A stretch of 64,000 nucleotides of DNA from Angustibacter sp049994355 (lineage in GTDB: Bacteria; Actinomycetota; Actinomycetes; Actinomycetales; Angustibacteraceae), in assembly GCF_049994355.1 (NCBI RefSeq), contig NZ_CP188257.1, forward strand, positions 1,612,001 through 1,676,000. The letters run 5' to 3'. Within the stretch, counting starts at the first letter, position 1. Every line of letters begins with the position of its first letter. Below the pieces are notes generated by a model, which made no database searches, was not told the DNA's origin, and was given only the letters and a program-made list of their open reading frames with translations. A program made the translations under genes and the position numbers. Positions 16,718 through 24,927 of the stretch are shown piece after piece.

Positions 16718-17674
16718 GTGAGCGAACCGATGGCCCGGGGGCAGGACGCCGCAGCGACACCGCTGTGGGTGTTCGACGTGGCCGCCCTCGTGATTTCGAT
16801 GATCGGTGCCGTCCTGGTCGTCCTCACGCAGAGCCCGGACTGGACCACCCTGTGCCTGCTAGGCCTGGGTACCGCCACCCTGGGTTCCGCACGCCGGGTC
16901 TGGCTGGTCCTCGCGCTGTGCAGCGCCGGCGCCAGCCTGCTGGTCGGCACGGCCCTGCACGTGGTGCGCACCCCAACCTGGACCGGCGACGAGATCATTG
17001 CCTGGACCCGATCGCTGCTCGTGCTCGCCGCAGCCGGCGCCGCGGCCGTGATCGTGCACGGCCGGCTGTGGGGGTCACGGCGCGAGGTCGAGCGTGCCCT
17101 GCTCTTCGCACAGGACGCGACGGTGCACGACCCGCTGACCGGACTCGCCAACCGCAAGGGCCTGGCCATGCTCGGTGCGCAGATCCTAGAGACCGCCCGT
17201 CGCCGCGGCGACGCCGTCTACTGCATGTTCCTGGACGTCGACGGGCTGGCCAGGGTGAACACCGACCTCGGGCACGCCGCCGGCGACGAGGTGCTGCTGA
17301 CCGTCTCCGAGGCGCTGACCAGCTCGACCCGCGCGACCGACGCGGTAGCCCGCTGGGGTGACGACGAGTTCGTGGTCGTCGGCCCAGGCACCGGTCTGGC
17401 CCCGCTCGAGATGGAGCGGCGGGTACGCGCCCGCTGCCTGGAGAACTCCCCCGTGCCCCGCGAGAAGTGGGCTGCCCGGATCAGCGCCGGTGGCGCAGTC
17501 CTGGAGCCCTGGGACGACGGCGACGTGGACACCCTGCTGCGTCAGGCGGACCGCGAGATGCACCTGCGTCGAGCCCTTCGTCGCGAGGCCGCGGCGCCCG
17601 CGTACCAGCCGGTCCGGCTCGACCCGAGCCCGAACCCGCCCGACCTGCGCCGCCCGCACGGCTGGGCTGACTAG
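16718..17674 (+). CDS. Membrane-anchored GGDEF protein (putative diguanylate cyclase)
   Basis: A 318-residue protein with four hydrophobic segments in the first 120 residues (for example LVISMIGAVLVVLTQ, VLAAAGAAAVIVHG). A C-terminal GGDEF domain follows from about residue 138 (VHDPLTGLANRKGL, MFLDVDGLARVNTDLGHAAGDEVL, ARWGDDEFVVVG). The active-site loop reads WGDDEF, that is GDDEF in place of GGDEF. The first Gly is kept and the second is Asp, so activity is uncertain. Diguanylate cyclases make c-di-GMP from two GTP. The GTG at 16718 is used; ATG codons at 16688 and 16730 are alternatives and none has a good ribosome-binding site. Confidence 0.75.
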   Translation: MSEPMARGQDAAATPLWVFDVAALVISMIGAVLVVLTQSPDWTTLCLLGLGTATLGSARRVWLVLALCSAGASLLVGTALHVVRTPTWTGDEIIAWTRSLLVLAAAGAAAVIVHGRLWGSRREVERALLFAQDATVHDPLTGLANRKGLAMLGAQILETARRRGDAVYCMFLDVDGLARVNTDLGHAAGDEVLLTVSEALTSSTRATDAVARWGDDEFVVVGPGTGLAPLEMERRVRARCLENSPVPREKWAARISAGGAVLEPWDDGDVDTLLRQADREMHLRRALRREAAAPAYQPVRLDPSPNPPDLRRPHGWAD

Positions 17675-17750
17675 CCTGCCGGTGTAACCGGTCACCTGCT
17701 CGTCCTCGGTGCGATGGACGCCGCCGCCACGGCCGGCGAGCGCACTGCGC

Positions 17751-17756
17751 TAACCT
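17751..17756 (+). promoter_or_regulatory. -10 element TAACCT for the leuS leader transcript
   Basis: TAACCT is followed by six bases and the GTG of the leader peptide at 17763. No clear -35 is visible. Transcription is expected to start at or next to the GTG. Confidence 0.5.
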
Positions 17757-17762
17757 GAACAG

Positions 17763-17798
17763 GTGCGAGCCGTCTTGCTCCTTAGCCGGCCGCGCTGA
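17763..17798 (+). CDS. leuS leader peptide with three Leu codons
   Basis: GTG CGA GCC GTC TTG CTC CTT AGC CGG CCG CGC TGA encodes MRAVLLLSRPR. Three consecutive Leu codons (17775-17783), two of them (TTG, CTT) rare in this high-GC genome, lie just before a long RNA stem. The reading frame is probably translated from a leaderless mRNA. It fits a ribosome-stalling leader that senses charged tRNA-Leu ahead of the leucyl-tRNA synthetase gene. Confidence 0.65.
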   Translation: MRAVLLLSRPR

Positions 17799-17897
17799 CC
17801 TCGAGAACGGGTGCGACCCCGCCGGGCCCCGCACGATTCCGCGTCAGCGCGGCAGACCCCTCCTGCGCAGGGCTACCTGCGGCCCAGGGGTCTTTTC
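17790..17897 (+). promoter_or_regulatory. Transcription attenuator of leuS
   Basis: CCGCGCTGAC (17790-17799), overlapping the leader stop codon, is perfectly complementary to GTCAGCGCGG (17843-17852). Downstream, AGACCCCT (17854-17861) pairs with AGGGGTCT (17886-17893) around an inner CGCAGG/CCTGCG stem (17866-17881). The sequence TCTTTTCG follows directly, as in an intrinsic terminator. GACCCC at 17815-17820 could compete for the same right arm. Stalling at Leu codons would change which stems form. That this acts as an attenuator is inference. Confidence 0.6.
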
Positions 17898-17948
17898 GTG
17901 TCCGACCGACACGACCGCGGCCTGCACCCTGACGACGACAGGACCATC

Positions 17949-20834
17949 ATGAGCGACACGATCGACAGCGCCGGGACCGAGAGCGTGGGCGACACCCCGC
18001 CGTACCGGTACGGCGCGCAGCTGGCCGGCCGGATCGAGCTGGCCTGGCAGGACCACTGGGAGAGCGAGGGCACGTTCAGCGCGCCCAACCCGGCCGGCCC
18101 GTGGGCCGACCCCGCTGGCGTCGGAGGGCGCGAGAAGCTGTTTGTGCTGGACATGTTCCCCTACCCCTCGGGCGCCGGGCTGCACGTCGGGCACCCGCTG
18201 GGCTACATCGCGACCGACGTCTACGGCCGCTACCAGCGGATGTGCGGGCGCAACGTGCTGCACGCGCTGGGCTACGACGCGTTCGGCCTGCCGGCAGAGC
18301 AGTACGCCGTGCAGACCGGGCAGCACCCGCGCAAGACCACCGAGGACAACATCGTCACGATGCGCCGCCAGCTGCGTCGGCTGGGCCTGGCGCACGACTC
18401 GCGCCGTTCGATCGCGACGACGGACCCGGACTTCGTGCGCTGGACGCAGTGGATGTTCCTGCGGATCTGGGACGCCTGGTACGACGAGGACGCCGTAGCC
18501 GGGCGTGGGCAGGCTCGGCCGATCGCCGACCTGGCCGCGCAGTTCGCCGACGGCACCCGGCCGCTGCCGGACGGAGGCGCCTGGGCCGACCTGTCCGCGG
18601 GCGAGCAGCGCGACGTCCTGGACGGCTACCGGCTGGCCTACGTGTCCGAGGCGCCGGTGAACTGGTGCCCCGGCCTGGGCACAGTGCTGTCCAACGAGGA
18701 GGTCACCAACGACGGGCGCAGCGAGCGGGGCAACTTCCCAGTGTTCAAGCGCAGCCTGCGGCAGTGGATGATGCGGATCAGCGCGTACTCCGACCGGCTC
18801 ACGGACGACCTGGACCGGCTGGACTGGCCGGAACCGGTGAAGCTGATGCAGCGCAACTGGATCGGCCGCAGCCACGGTGCACGAGTGCGGTTCCCGCTTT
18901 CCGACGGCGCGGACGTCGAGGTGTTCACCACCCGCCCGGACACGCTGTTCGGCGCGACGTTCATGGTGCTGGCCCCCGAGCACCCGCTGGTCGACCAGGT
19001 CGCTCCGGCCACCTGGCCCGACGGCACGAAGGACGCCTGGATCGCCGACGCGAGCGACCCGGCGTCCGCCGTGGCCGCCTACCGGCGCCAGGCCGAGCTG
19101 AAGTCCGACCTGGAACGGCAGACCGAGGGCCGGGAGAAGACCGGCGTGTTCACCGGTGCGTTCGCGACGAACCCGGTCAACGGCGAGCAGATCCCGGTGT
19201 TCGTCGCTGACTACGTGCTGATGGGCTACGGCACCGGCGCGATCATGGCGGTGCCCGGCCAGGACGAGCGCGACTGGGAGTTCGCCACCCGGTTCGAGCT
19301 GCCGATCGTGCGCACCGTGCAGCCACCGGAGGGTTGGGAGGGCGAGGCGTTCACCGGTGAGGGTCCAGCGGTCAACTCGGCCAACGCCGAGGTCAGCCTG
19401 GACGGCCTGGGTGTCGTCGAGGCCAAGGCGCGGATCATCGACTGGCTGCAGGACAAGGGCTTCGGCGACGGCGCCATCACCTACAAGCTGCGCGACTGGC
19501 TGTTCAGCCGACAGCGCTACTGGGGTGAGCCGTTCCCCGTCGTGTTCGACGAGGAGGGCCGGGTGCATGCCGTGCCCGACGACCAGCTGCCGGTCACGCT
19601 GCCGGACGTGCCGGACTACTCGCCGCGCACCTTCGCCCCGGATGACGCCGACTCCGACCCCGAGCCGCCGCTGGGGCGGGTACCCGAGTGGGTTGCGGTC
19701 GAGATGGACCTGGGTGACGGGCCGCGCCAGTACACCCGCGAGACGAACACCATGCCGAACTGGGCCGGGTCGTGCTGGTACTTCCTGCGCTACCTGGACC
19801 CGGCCAACCAGGACACGTTCTGCGACAAGGAGAACGAGGCCTACTGGATGGGTCCGCGCGGCGAGCGCTCGCCCGGCGTCCCCGACCCAGGTGGGGTCGA
19901 CCTGTACGTCGGCGGGGTCGAGCATGCGGTGCTGCACCTGCTGTACGCCCGCTTCTGGCACAAGGTGATGCACGACCTGGGCTACGTGACCAGCGAGGAG
20001 CCGTTCCGTCGCTACTTCGGCCAGGGGATGATCCAGGCCTTCGCCTACCGGGACATCCGAGGCCAGGTCGTCCCGGCCGACGAGGTCGTCGAGGACGAAG
20101 GGGCCTGGTCGTGGCAGGGCGAGGAGGTGTCCCGAGAGCACGGCAAGATGGGCAAGTCCCTGAAGAACGTCGTGACACCGGACGAGATGTACTCGGGCTA
20201 CGGCGCCGACACGTTCCGCGTCTACGAGATGTCGATGGGCCCGCTGGACGTCTCCCGGCCATGGGAGACGCGGGCCGTGGTTGGCTCGCTGCGCTTCCTG
20301 CAGCGCCTGTGGCGCAACGTGGTCGACGAGCAGACCGGCGTGCTGACGGTGGTCGACGACCCGGCCGACGATGCGTTGCGCCGGGTGCTGCACCGGACCA
20401 TCGACGCGGTCGGTCGGGACTACGACGGGCTGCGCTTCAACACGGCCGTGGCCAAGATGATCGAGCTGAACAACCACCTGACCCGGCTGGCCGCCGTGCC
20501 GCGCGAGCTGGCCGAGCCGCTGGTGCTGATGACCGCACCGCTGGCACCACACATCGCCGAGGAGCTGTGGCACCGGCTGGGTCACGACGGTTCGCTGGCC
20601 TACGAACCCTTCCCGCAGGCCGACCCGGAGCTGCTGGTCGAGGACACGGTGACCTGTGTGGTCCAGGTGCAGGGCAAGGTGCGTGACCGGCTGGAGGTGC
20701 CACCCGGCATCGCCGAGGCCGACCTGCGCGAGCTGGCGCTGGCCAGCGAGAAGGTCGCCGCGGCTCTGGACGGTCGCGGCGTGCGGACGGTCGTCGTCCG
20801 GGCGCCCAAGCTGGTCAACGTGGTGCCGGAGTAG
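17949..20834 (+). CDS. leuS: Leucyl-tRNA synthetase
   Basis: This 961-residue class I aminoacyl-tRNA synthetase charges tRNA-Leu with leucine using ATP. The HIGH motif is HVGHP (residues 79-83, in PYPSGAGLHVGHPLGY). The KMSKS loop is KMGKS (733-737), a form I recall from other actinobacterial LeuRS. The editing domain, Trp-rich core (NTMPNWAGSCWYFLRYLDP) and C-terminal anticodon region are all present, and length is normal. The ATG at 17949 follows the leader/attenuator. degV, plsY, comEA and comEC follow closely on the same strand. A 1057-aa open frame on the opposite strand is a shadow. Confidence 0.97.
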   Translation: MSDTIDSAGTESVGDTPPYRYGAQLAGRIELAWQDHWESEGTFSAPNPAGPWADPAGVGGREKLFVLDMFPYPSGAGLHVGHPLGYIATDVYGRYQRMCGRNVLHALGYDAFGLPAEQYAVQTGQHPRKTTEDNIVTMRRQLRRLGLAHDSRRSIATTDPDFVRWTQWMFLRIWDAWYDEDAVAGRGQARPIADLAAQFADGTRPLPDGGAWADLSAGEQRDVLDGYRLAYVSEAPVNWCPGLGTVLSNEEVTNDGRSERGNFPVFKRSLRQWMMRISAYSDRLTDDLDRLDWPEPVKLMQRNWIGRSHGARVRFPLSDGADVEVFTTRPDTLFGATFMVLAPEHPLVDQVAPATWPDGTKDAWIADASDPASAVAAYRRQAELKSDLERQTEGREKTGVFTGAFATNPVNGEQIPVFVADYVLMGYGTGAIMAVPGQDERDWEFATRFELPIVRTVQPPEGWEGEAFTGEGPAVNSANAEVSLDGLGVVEAKARIIDWLQDKGFGDGAITYKLRDWLFSRQRYWGEPFPVVFDEEGRVHAVPDDQLPVTLPDVPDYSPRTFAPDDADSDPEPPLGRVPEWVAVEMDLGDGPRQYTRETNTMPNWAGSCWYFLRYLDPANQDTFCDKENEAYWMGPRGERSPGVPDPGGVDLYVGGVEHAVLHLLYARFWHKVMHDLGYVTSEEPFRRYFGQGMIQAFAYRDIRGQVVPADEVVEDEGAWSWQGEEVSREHGKMGKSLKNVVTPDEMYSGYGADTFRVYEMSMGPLDVSRPWETRAVVGSLRFLQRLWRNVVDEQTGVLTVVDDPADDALRRVLHRTIDAVGRDYDGLRFNTAVAKMIELNNHLTRLAAVPRELAEPLVLMTAPLAPHIAEELWHRLGHDGSLAYEPFPQADPELLVEDTVTCVVQVQGKVRDRLEVPPGIAEADLRELALASEKVAAALDGRGVRTVVVRAPKLVNVVPE

Positions 20835-20838
20835 CGAT

Positions 20839-21681
20839 ATGGCGGTCGCCGTCGTCACGGACTCCACCGCGAGCCTGAGCCCGCTGGACGCCACCGCGGC
20901 CGGCGTCCAGGTCGTGCCGTTGCAGGTGGTCGTCGGTGGCACCGCGTACGAGGAGGGCGTCGAGATCACCTCGGCGCAGGTGGCGACGGCGCTGCGGGCC
21001 GGGACGGCGCTGTCCACGTCTCGGCCCAGCCCCCAGCTGTTCCTGGACGCCTACACCGCGGCTGCCGAGGCCGGCGCGGACTCGGTGGTGTCGCTGCACA
21101 TCTCGGCCGCGCTGTCCGGCACCTACGAGTCCGCACTGCTGGCGGCGCGGGACTCGCCGATCCCGGCGCACGTGGTCGACTCGCGGTCGATGGGCATGGG
21201 GCTGGGCTTCCTGGTGCTGCAGGCCGCCCGCTCCGCGGCCGACGGCGCGGACGTGCAGGCCGTGGCGCAGGCGGCTCGCGCGCGGGCCCGCGGGTCGCGC
21301 GCCTACTTCTTCGTGGGCACCCTCGAGCACTTGCGTCGCGGCGGTCGGATCGGGCCGGCCGCGGCGTTCGTCGGGTCGGCCCTGGCGATCAAGCCGCTGC
21401 TGGTGCTGGACGACGGGATCATCTCCCCGCTGGAGAAGGTGCGGACGTCCTCGCGCGCGCTCGCCCGGCTGGCCGACCTCGCGGTCACCGAGGTGGGTGA
21501 TCGCGCGGCCGAGGTGGCGGTGCACCACCTGGATGCCGCGGAGCGGGCGACCGCGCTGGCTGACGGGTTGCGCGCCCGGTTGCCCAAGGTGGCGAACATT
21601 CAGGTCAGCGACGTGGGTGCCGTGATCGGGACCCACGTGGGTCCGGGGATGGTGGCGGTCGTGGTGGTTCCCGGGCCATGA
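20839..21681 (+). CDS. degV: DegV family protein
   Basis: This 280-residue protein opens with VAVVTDSTASLSPLDA, the TDS(T/S)A signature of DegV proteins. It also carries ALSTSRPSPQLF, HISAALSGTYESA, VDSRSMGMGLGFLV and the RRGGRIGP block. DegV proteins bind fatty acids and in some bacteria (FakB) present them to a fatty acid kinase. The start lies four bases after the leuS stop and the stop overlaps the plsY start (ATGA). A role in lipid supply would fit coupling to plsY, but no FakA-type kinase is in the window. Confidence 0.9.
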   Translation: MAVAVVTDSTASLSPLDATAAGVQVVPLQVVVGGTAYEEGVEITSAQVATALRAGTALSTSRPSPQLFLDAYTAAAEAGADSVVSLHISAALSGTYESALLAARDSPIPAHVVDSRSMGMGLGFLVLQAARSAADGADVQAVAQAARARARGSRAYFFVGTLEHLRRGGRIGPAAAFVGSALAIKPLLVLDDGIISPLEKVRTSSRALARLADLAVTEVGDRAAEVAVHHLDAAERATALADGLRARLPKVANIQVSDVGAVIGTHVGPGMVAVVVVPGP

Positions 21682-22292
21682 ACGACGGGCAGTGGTGGCA
21701 GCTGGTGCTGCTGGTGCTGGGCGCCTATCTTCTGGGTGCGGTCAGCCCGGCCGCGGTGCTGGCGCGCCGGCGCGGGATCGACCTGCGGCACAGCGGCTCC
21801 GGCAACCCCGGCGCGACCAATGTCGCCCGCGCCATGGGGCGCCGCTCGGGGATCACCGTCGGTGTACTGGACGTGCTCAAGGGAACGCTGCCTACCCTGC
21901 TCGGGCTCATGGTGCTGGGCCGGCCCTGGGTCTACGTGGTGGCGGTGGCCTGCGTGCTCGGGCACGTCACCTCGCCATACCTGCGCGGCCGCGGCGGCAA
22001 GGGTGTGGCCACCTCGCTCGGCGTGCTGATCGCGGCCGCGTGGCTGTGGGTCGCCGCTGTCGCGGTGGTGTTCGTAGTGGTCGTCGCGGTGACCAGGTGG
22101 GTCGCCGGTGCCTCGGTGGCGGCGGCGCTGGCGCTGGTGCCGGTATGCCTTTTCCTCGGACCCGTGTGGGGCGTGCCGCCCGACCTGTGGTCGCGGTTGT
22201 TCGGGTTGTCGTTGGTGCTCGTCGTGCTGGGGCGGCACCGGACGAACCTGCTCCTGCGCTGGATGGCGCGCAAGGCGGGCGCAGGTACCTGA
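21678..22292 (+). CDS. plsY: Acyl-phosphate:glycerol-3-phosphate acyltransferase
   Basis: A 204-residue integral membrane protein with the three PlsY motifs: SGSGNPGATNVAR (about residues 40-52), GRGGKGVATSLG (about 104-115) and LGRHRTNLLR near the C-terminus. It has five or so membrane helices. PlsY transfers the acyl group of acyl-phosphate to glycerol-3-phosphate, the first step of phospholipid synthesis. The start codon overlaps the degV stop, which suggests translational coupling. Length matches the family. Confidence 0.95.
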   Translation: MNDGQWWQLVLLVLGAYLLGAVSPAAVLARRRGIDLRHSGSGNPGATNVARAMGRRSGITVGVLDVLKGTLPTLLGLMVLGRPWVYVVAVACVLGHVTSPYLRGRGGKGVATSLGVLIAAAWLWVAAVAVVFVVVVAVTRWVAGASVAAALALVPVCLFLGPVWGVPPDLWSRLFGLSLVLVVLGRHRTNLLLRWMARKAGAGT

Positions 22293-22386
22293 GGACAGTC
22301 GTCAAGATGCACCGTCCACTGGACGGCGGTTCGTCCCAGTGTCCACAGGTGCACGCCGCGATCTCCGTCGGCGCACTGGGAATGCC

Positions 22387-22392
22387 TAGTGT
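22387..22392 (+). promoter_or_regulatory. -10 element TAGTGT, leaderless comEA start
   Basis: TAGTGT is followed by exactly six bases and the GTG at 22399. No ribosome-binding site precedes the GTG, so comEA is probably translated from a leaderless mRNA. Confidence 0.5.
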
Positions 22393-22398
22393 CGCAAC

Positions 22399-23184
22399 GT
22401 GATCGAAGAACCGATGAGGTCCGGCTCCGGCCGTGGTCAGCCGCCGCGGCGCACTCTGCGCGGACGATGCGACGACGTGCTGGTCGACGTCGCCGCGCGC
22501 ACCGGGGTCAGTCCGCGGGCGGTGGTCTCGCTGGTCGTCCTCGCGGCACTGGTTATCGGCCTGCTGACGTTGCGGCTGACCCTGGCTCGCTCGCGCGCCG
22601 AGCCGACCCCGATCGCCGCGTTGCCCGCCCTGGCGAGCGGGCCGGCGTCACCGGCCGCACCCGCGGCGTCGACTGCACCGTCGGCGAGCGGGGCGAGTGC
22701 GACGGCGGTTGCGTCGCCCACCCCGACGGCGGCGCAGGTAGTGGTGCACGTCGTCGGGCAGGTGCGCCATGCCGGCGTGGTGCGGCTCCCGTCCGGCTCG
22801 CGGGTGCAGGATGCGGTGGCCGCTGCCGGTGGTGCGCGGACGGGGGCGGACCTGTCCGCGGTGAACCTGGCCCGGCTGCTGGTGGACGGCGAGCAGGTGG
22901 TCGTACCTAAGCCCGGGCAGGTGGTCGCGGGGCCCGCGAGTCCGCTCGGCGGGTCCACCGGCGGGGGCTCGGCCGCGGCCGTGCTTCCCGCTGGCCCGGT
23001 GGACCTCAACTCGGCCAACGAGGGGCAGCTCGACGCATTGCCCGGGGTAGGTCAGGTGTTGGCCGGGCGGATCCTCGACTGGCGCGCCCAGCACGGCCGG
23101 TTCAGCTCGGTCGACGAGCTGAGCGAGGTCAGCGGGATCGGTGAGAAGATGCTCGAGCGGCTCCGGCCACTGGTGCGCGTGTGA
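22399..23184 (+). CDS. comEA: ComEA-type DNA-binding protein (helix-hairpin-helix)
   Basis: A 261-residue protein. A short cytoplasmic tail and one membrane anchor (VVSLVVLAALVIGLLTLRLTL, residues 34-55) are followed by an Ala/Ser/Pro linker. An SLBB-like domain comes next (VVVHVVGQVRHAGVVRLPSGSR, VQDAVAAAGGA), then a C-terminal helix-hairpin-helix pair (VDLNSANEGQLDALPGVGQVLAGRI, SSVDELSEVSGIGEKMLERL). ComEA binds incoming double-stranded DNA outside the membrane and passes it to the ComEC channel. The stop overlaps the comEC start (GTGA). comEA is intact although comEC is disrupted, so any uptake function should be lost in the lysogen. Confidence 0.93.
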   Translation: MIEEPMRSGSGRGQPPRRTLRGRCDDVLVDVAARTGVSPRAVVSLVVLAALVIGLLTLRLTLARSRAEPTPIAALPALASGPASPAAPAASTAPSASGASATAVASPTPTAAQVVVHVVGQVRHAGVVRLPSGSRVQDAVAAAGGARTGADLSAVNLARLLVDGEQVVVPKPGQVVAGPASPLGGSTGGGSAAAVLPAGPVDLNSANEGQLDALPGVGQVLAGRILDWRAQHGRFSSVDELSEVSGIGEKMLERLRPLVRV

Positions 23185-24134
23185 GGACGGGCGCCGATGC
23201 CGAGCCTGCGGAGCCGGTCGACCTCCGGCTCCTGGTGCCGGCGCTGGCCGCCTGGGCGTGCGGCGCGGCTGCGCTGGCGTTGAGCGGCGCCGTCCGGGTC
23301 GGGTTCGGTGTCGCGATGCTGGCCGGCGCCGCGGCGCTGGTGCTGGCCGCCGGACGACGCGCCCGGCGTCCCGTGCGGCACGCCCGCCACCAGGCAGGTC
23401 CCGGCCTGGCCGGGGCGGCAATGGTCGCGGTCTCCTGCGGGCTCGTGCTCGTGGCATCCGGTGTCCAGTCCTGGACTCGTGAGATCGGCGTGCGCGAGCT
23501 CGCTGCGCAAGGCGCTGCGGTGCTGCTGGACGGTGTGGTGGTCAGCGACCCGCGGACCATCGCGCCCACCGGTCGCGCCGATCCGGAGGTGCTGCTGCGG
23601 GTGTCCGTGCGGACGGTGCAGGGCAGGGGTGAGCGCCGGGTCGTGCGTTCGCAGGTGCTGGTGTTCGCCGATCCCAGCTGGGCGCGAGTGCGCTGGGGAG
23701 ACGGGGTGAGCGTTCGCGGCCGGCTTGCTCCGGCCGCTCGGGCGGACGACGTGGTCGCCACCCTGTCGGCCCGTGGGCCACCGCAGGTGACCGCGCGGGC
23801 CGGGGCGTTGGACCGAGCGACCGAGCGCATCCGAGCCGGGCTGCGGCGGGCGGCTGCACCGCTGCCGGCCGACCCCCGCGGACTGCTTCCCGGTCTCGTC
23901 GTCGGCGACACCTCCCAGCAGCCGGCGGACCTGGCCATCGCCATGCGAGCGACCGGGCTCACCCACCTGTCGGCGGTCAGTGGGACGAACGCGCGGGTTC
24001 AAGATGTGTGGCAGACCTACAGCCAGACACCAGCAGGGGGACGCAATGAGCTTCACACGACGGTGGCTCGACCGGATGACCGAATGGCTGAACCGGGAGC
24101 CGATCGACCTGGACTCGATGGACGGGCGACGTGA
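23181..24134 (+). pseudogene. comEC: comEC 5' part, interrupted by the prophage
   Basis: The first 270 or so codons encode the N-terminal membrane helices, the OB-fold-like region (VLLDGVVVSDPRTI, WGDGVSVRGRL) and the start of the competence domain, ATGLTHLSAVSGTN. The H-L-x-A-V-S-G-x-N motif marks the first helix of the DNA channel region. Directly after it the frame reads into unrelated phage sequence (ARVQDVWQTYSQ...) and stops at 24134. Normal ComEC has another 450-550 residues with the channel helices and often a metallo-beta-lactamase domain; these must lie beyond the prophage. The host should be unable to take up DNA unless the prophage excises. Confidence 0.9.
23962..24000. other. Prophage attachment junction (left) inside comEC
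   Basis: comEC identity ends between 23980 and 23995, within the codons for SGTN. The exact core cannot be set without the other junction. A short core such as GGGACGAACG would suit a serine integrase, but this is a guess. Confidence 0.6.
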
Positions 24135-24168
24135 GCCCGACGACGAGCAGCACCGACGGGCAGCGTGA
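24046..24168 (+). CDS. Small phage protein (40 aa)
   Basis: Begins MSFTRRWLDRMTEWL and ends acidic (DSMDGRREPDDEQ). AGCAGGGGGAC lies just upstream as ribosome-binding site. It is the first gene inside the prophage. The stop overlaps the next ATG (TGATG). Function unknown; the amphipathic N-terminus could contact membrane or a partner protein. Confidence 0.55.
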   Translation: MSFTRRWLDRMTEWLNREPIDLDSMDGRREPDDEQHRRAA

Positions 24169-24452
24169 TGGACGGGTTCGGCAATGCGCTGCCGTTCTCG
24201 CCGATCTCCCACGAAATGTGCGAGGTCAAGTTCAGCGCAGGCTCTGACGCGACCTACACGGCGACCCCGCTGCGGCTGGTCTGGCAGGAGAACTACCGGT
24301 CCGCGGCCATCGCCCTCGTCTACGGCGCGGAGGAGAGGGCTAAGCGGCTCGCTCGGGTCGGCCTGGACATGGAGGACGCGTACCTGTCTCGTTGGGGTGC
24401 CGAGTCCCGGCTCCGTCGGGCGGCCGCCGAGGATTCGCTGATGGGAGGATGA
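24168..24452 (+). CDS. Small phage protein (94 aa)
   Basis: Begins MDGFGNALPFSPISHEMCEVKF; the second half is helical and charged (EERAKRLARVGLDMEDAYLSRW). The ATG overlaps the stop of the 40-aa gene and a GTG three bases earlier is an alternative. No domain is recognised. It is part of a tightly packed plus-strand set of six genes. Confidence 0.6.
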   Translation: MDGFGNALPFSPISHEMCEVKFSAGSDATYTATPLRLVWQENYRSAAIALVYGAEERAKRLARVGLDMEDAYLSRWGAESRLRRAAAEDSLMGG

Positions 24453-24457
24453 CGGGC

Positions 24458-24658
24458 ATGAAGATCGAGCAGCACAACGCGAGGACGGACCGGTTCGATG
24501 CGGCCATCGCGAAGCGTCTGGGCTTGGACCCGAGCCAAGTGGTGGCGGGCAGTATGCACGGAGACTATGGCTCGGAGACGGTCACCGTCCGCTGGGAGGG
24601 CTACGCGGTCTTGTCCCGGGGCGAGTTCGACGCGGTCCGCTGCGAGGCCGAGGCATGA
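24458..24658 (+). CDS. Small phage protein (66 aa)
   Basis: Begins MKIEQHNARTDRFDAAIAKRLGLDPSQVV. The pattern is a short helix pair followed by beta strands (ETVTVRWEGYAVLSRGEF). GGAGG lies nine bases before this ATG; the ATG nine bases earlier abuts the same motif and is less likely. The stop overlaps the next start. Function unknown. Confidence 0.6.
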   Translation: MKIEQHNARTDRFDAAIAKRLGLDPSQVVAGSMHGDYGSETVTVRWEGYAVLSRGEFDAVRCEAEA

Positions 24659-24927
24659 CAAAGATCGAGTATCCGGGCGGCGACGAGAACACGCGCCTGC
24701 TCAAGATCGGGCCTGCGGAAGCGCCGACCGTGTCGACCGTCCATCCGGACGGCTGGGTATCGACCATCCACCAGGGCGGCTGGGTGGAACTGGACGGTCA
24801 TGGCGGTGCCAGGGTTTGCCTCGACGTGGACCCGGACGATCTCGCGGACGGCGACGAGATCACGCTGCGCGTCGTCAAGCGCCCGGTCAAGCTGGATGAC
24901 TCCCTCCGCTGGAGGGTCTGGCCATGA
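24655..24927 (+). CDS. Small phage protein (90 aa), beta-rich
   Basis: Begins MTKIEYPGGDENTRLLKIG and contains regular beta-strand patterns (VSTIHQGGWVELDGHGG, DEITLRVVKRPVKL). ATGA overlaps at both ends tie it to its neighbours. No family recognised. Confidence 0.6.
   Translation: MTKIEYPGGDENTRLLKIGPAEAPTVSTVHPDGWVSTIHQGGWVELDGHGGARVCLDVDPDDLADGDEITLRVVKRPVKLDDSLRWRVWP

Noticed and set aside
17755..17948. T-box riboswitch upstream of leuS
   Set aside because: No T-box sequence (AGGGTGGNACCGCG-like) is present. The Leu-codon leader peptide explains the terminator better.
17844..21017. 1057-codon open frame on the minus strand opposite leuS and degV
   Set aside because: Caused by high-GC third positions of leuS; the protein is His/Arg/Val-rich without domains, and the sense strand encodes a complete LeuRS.
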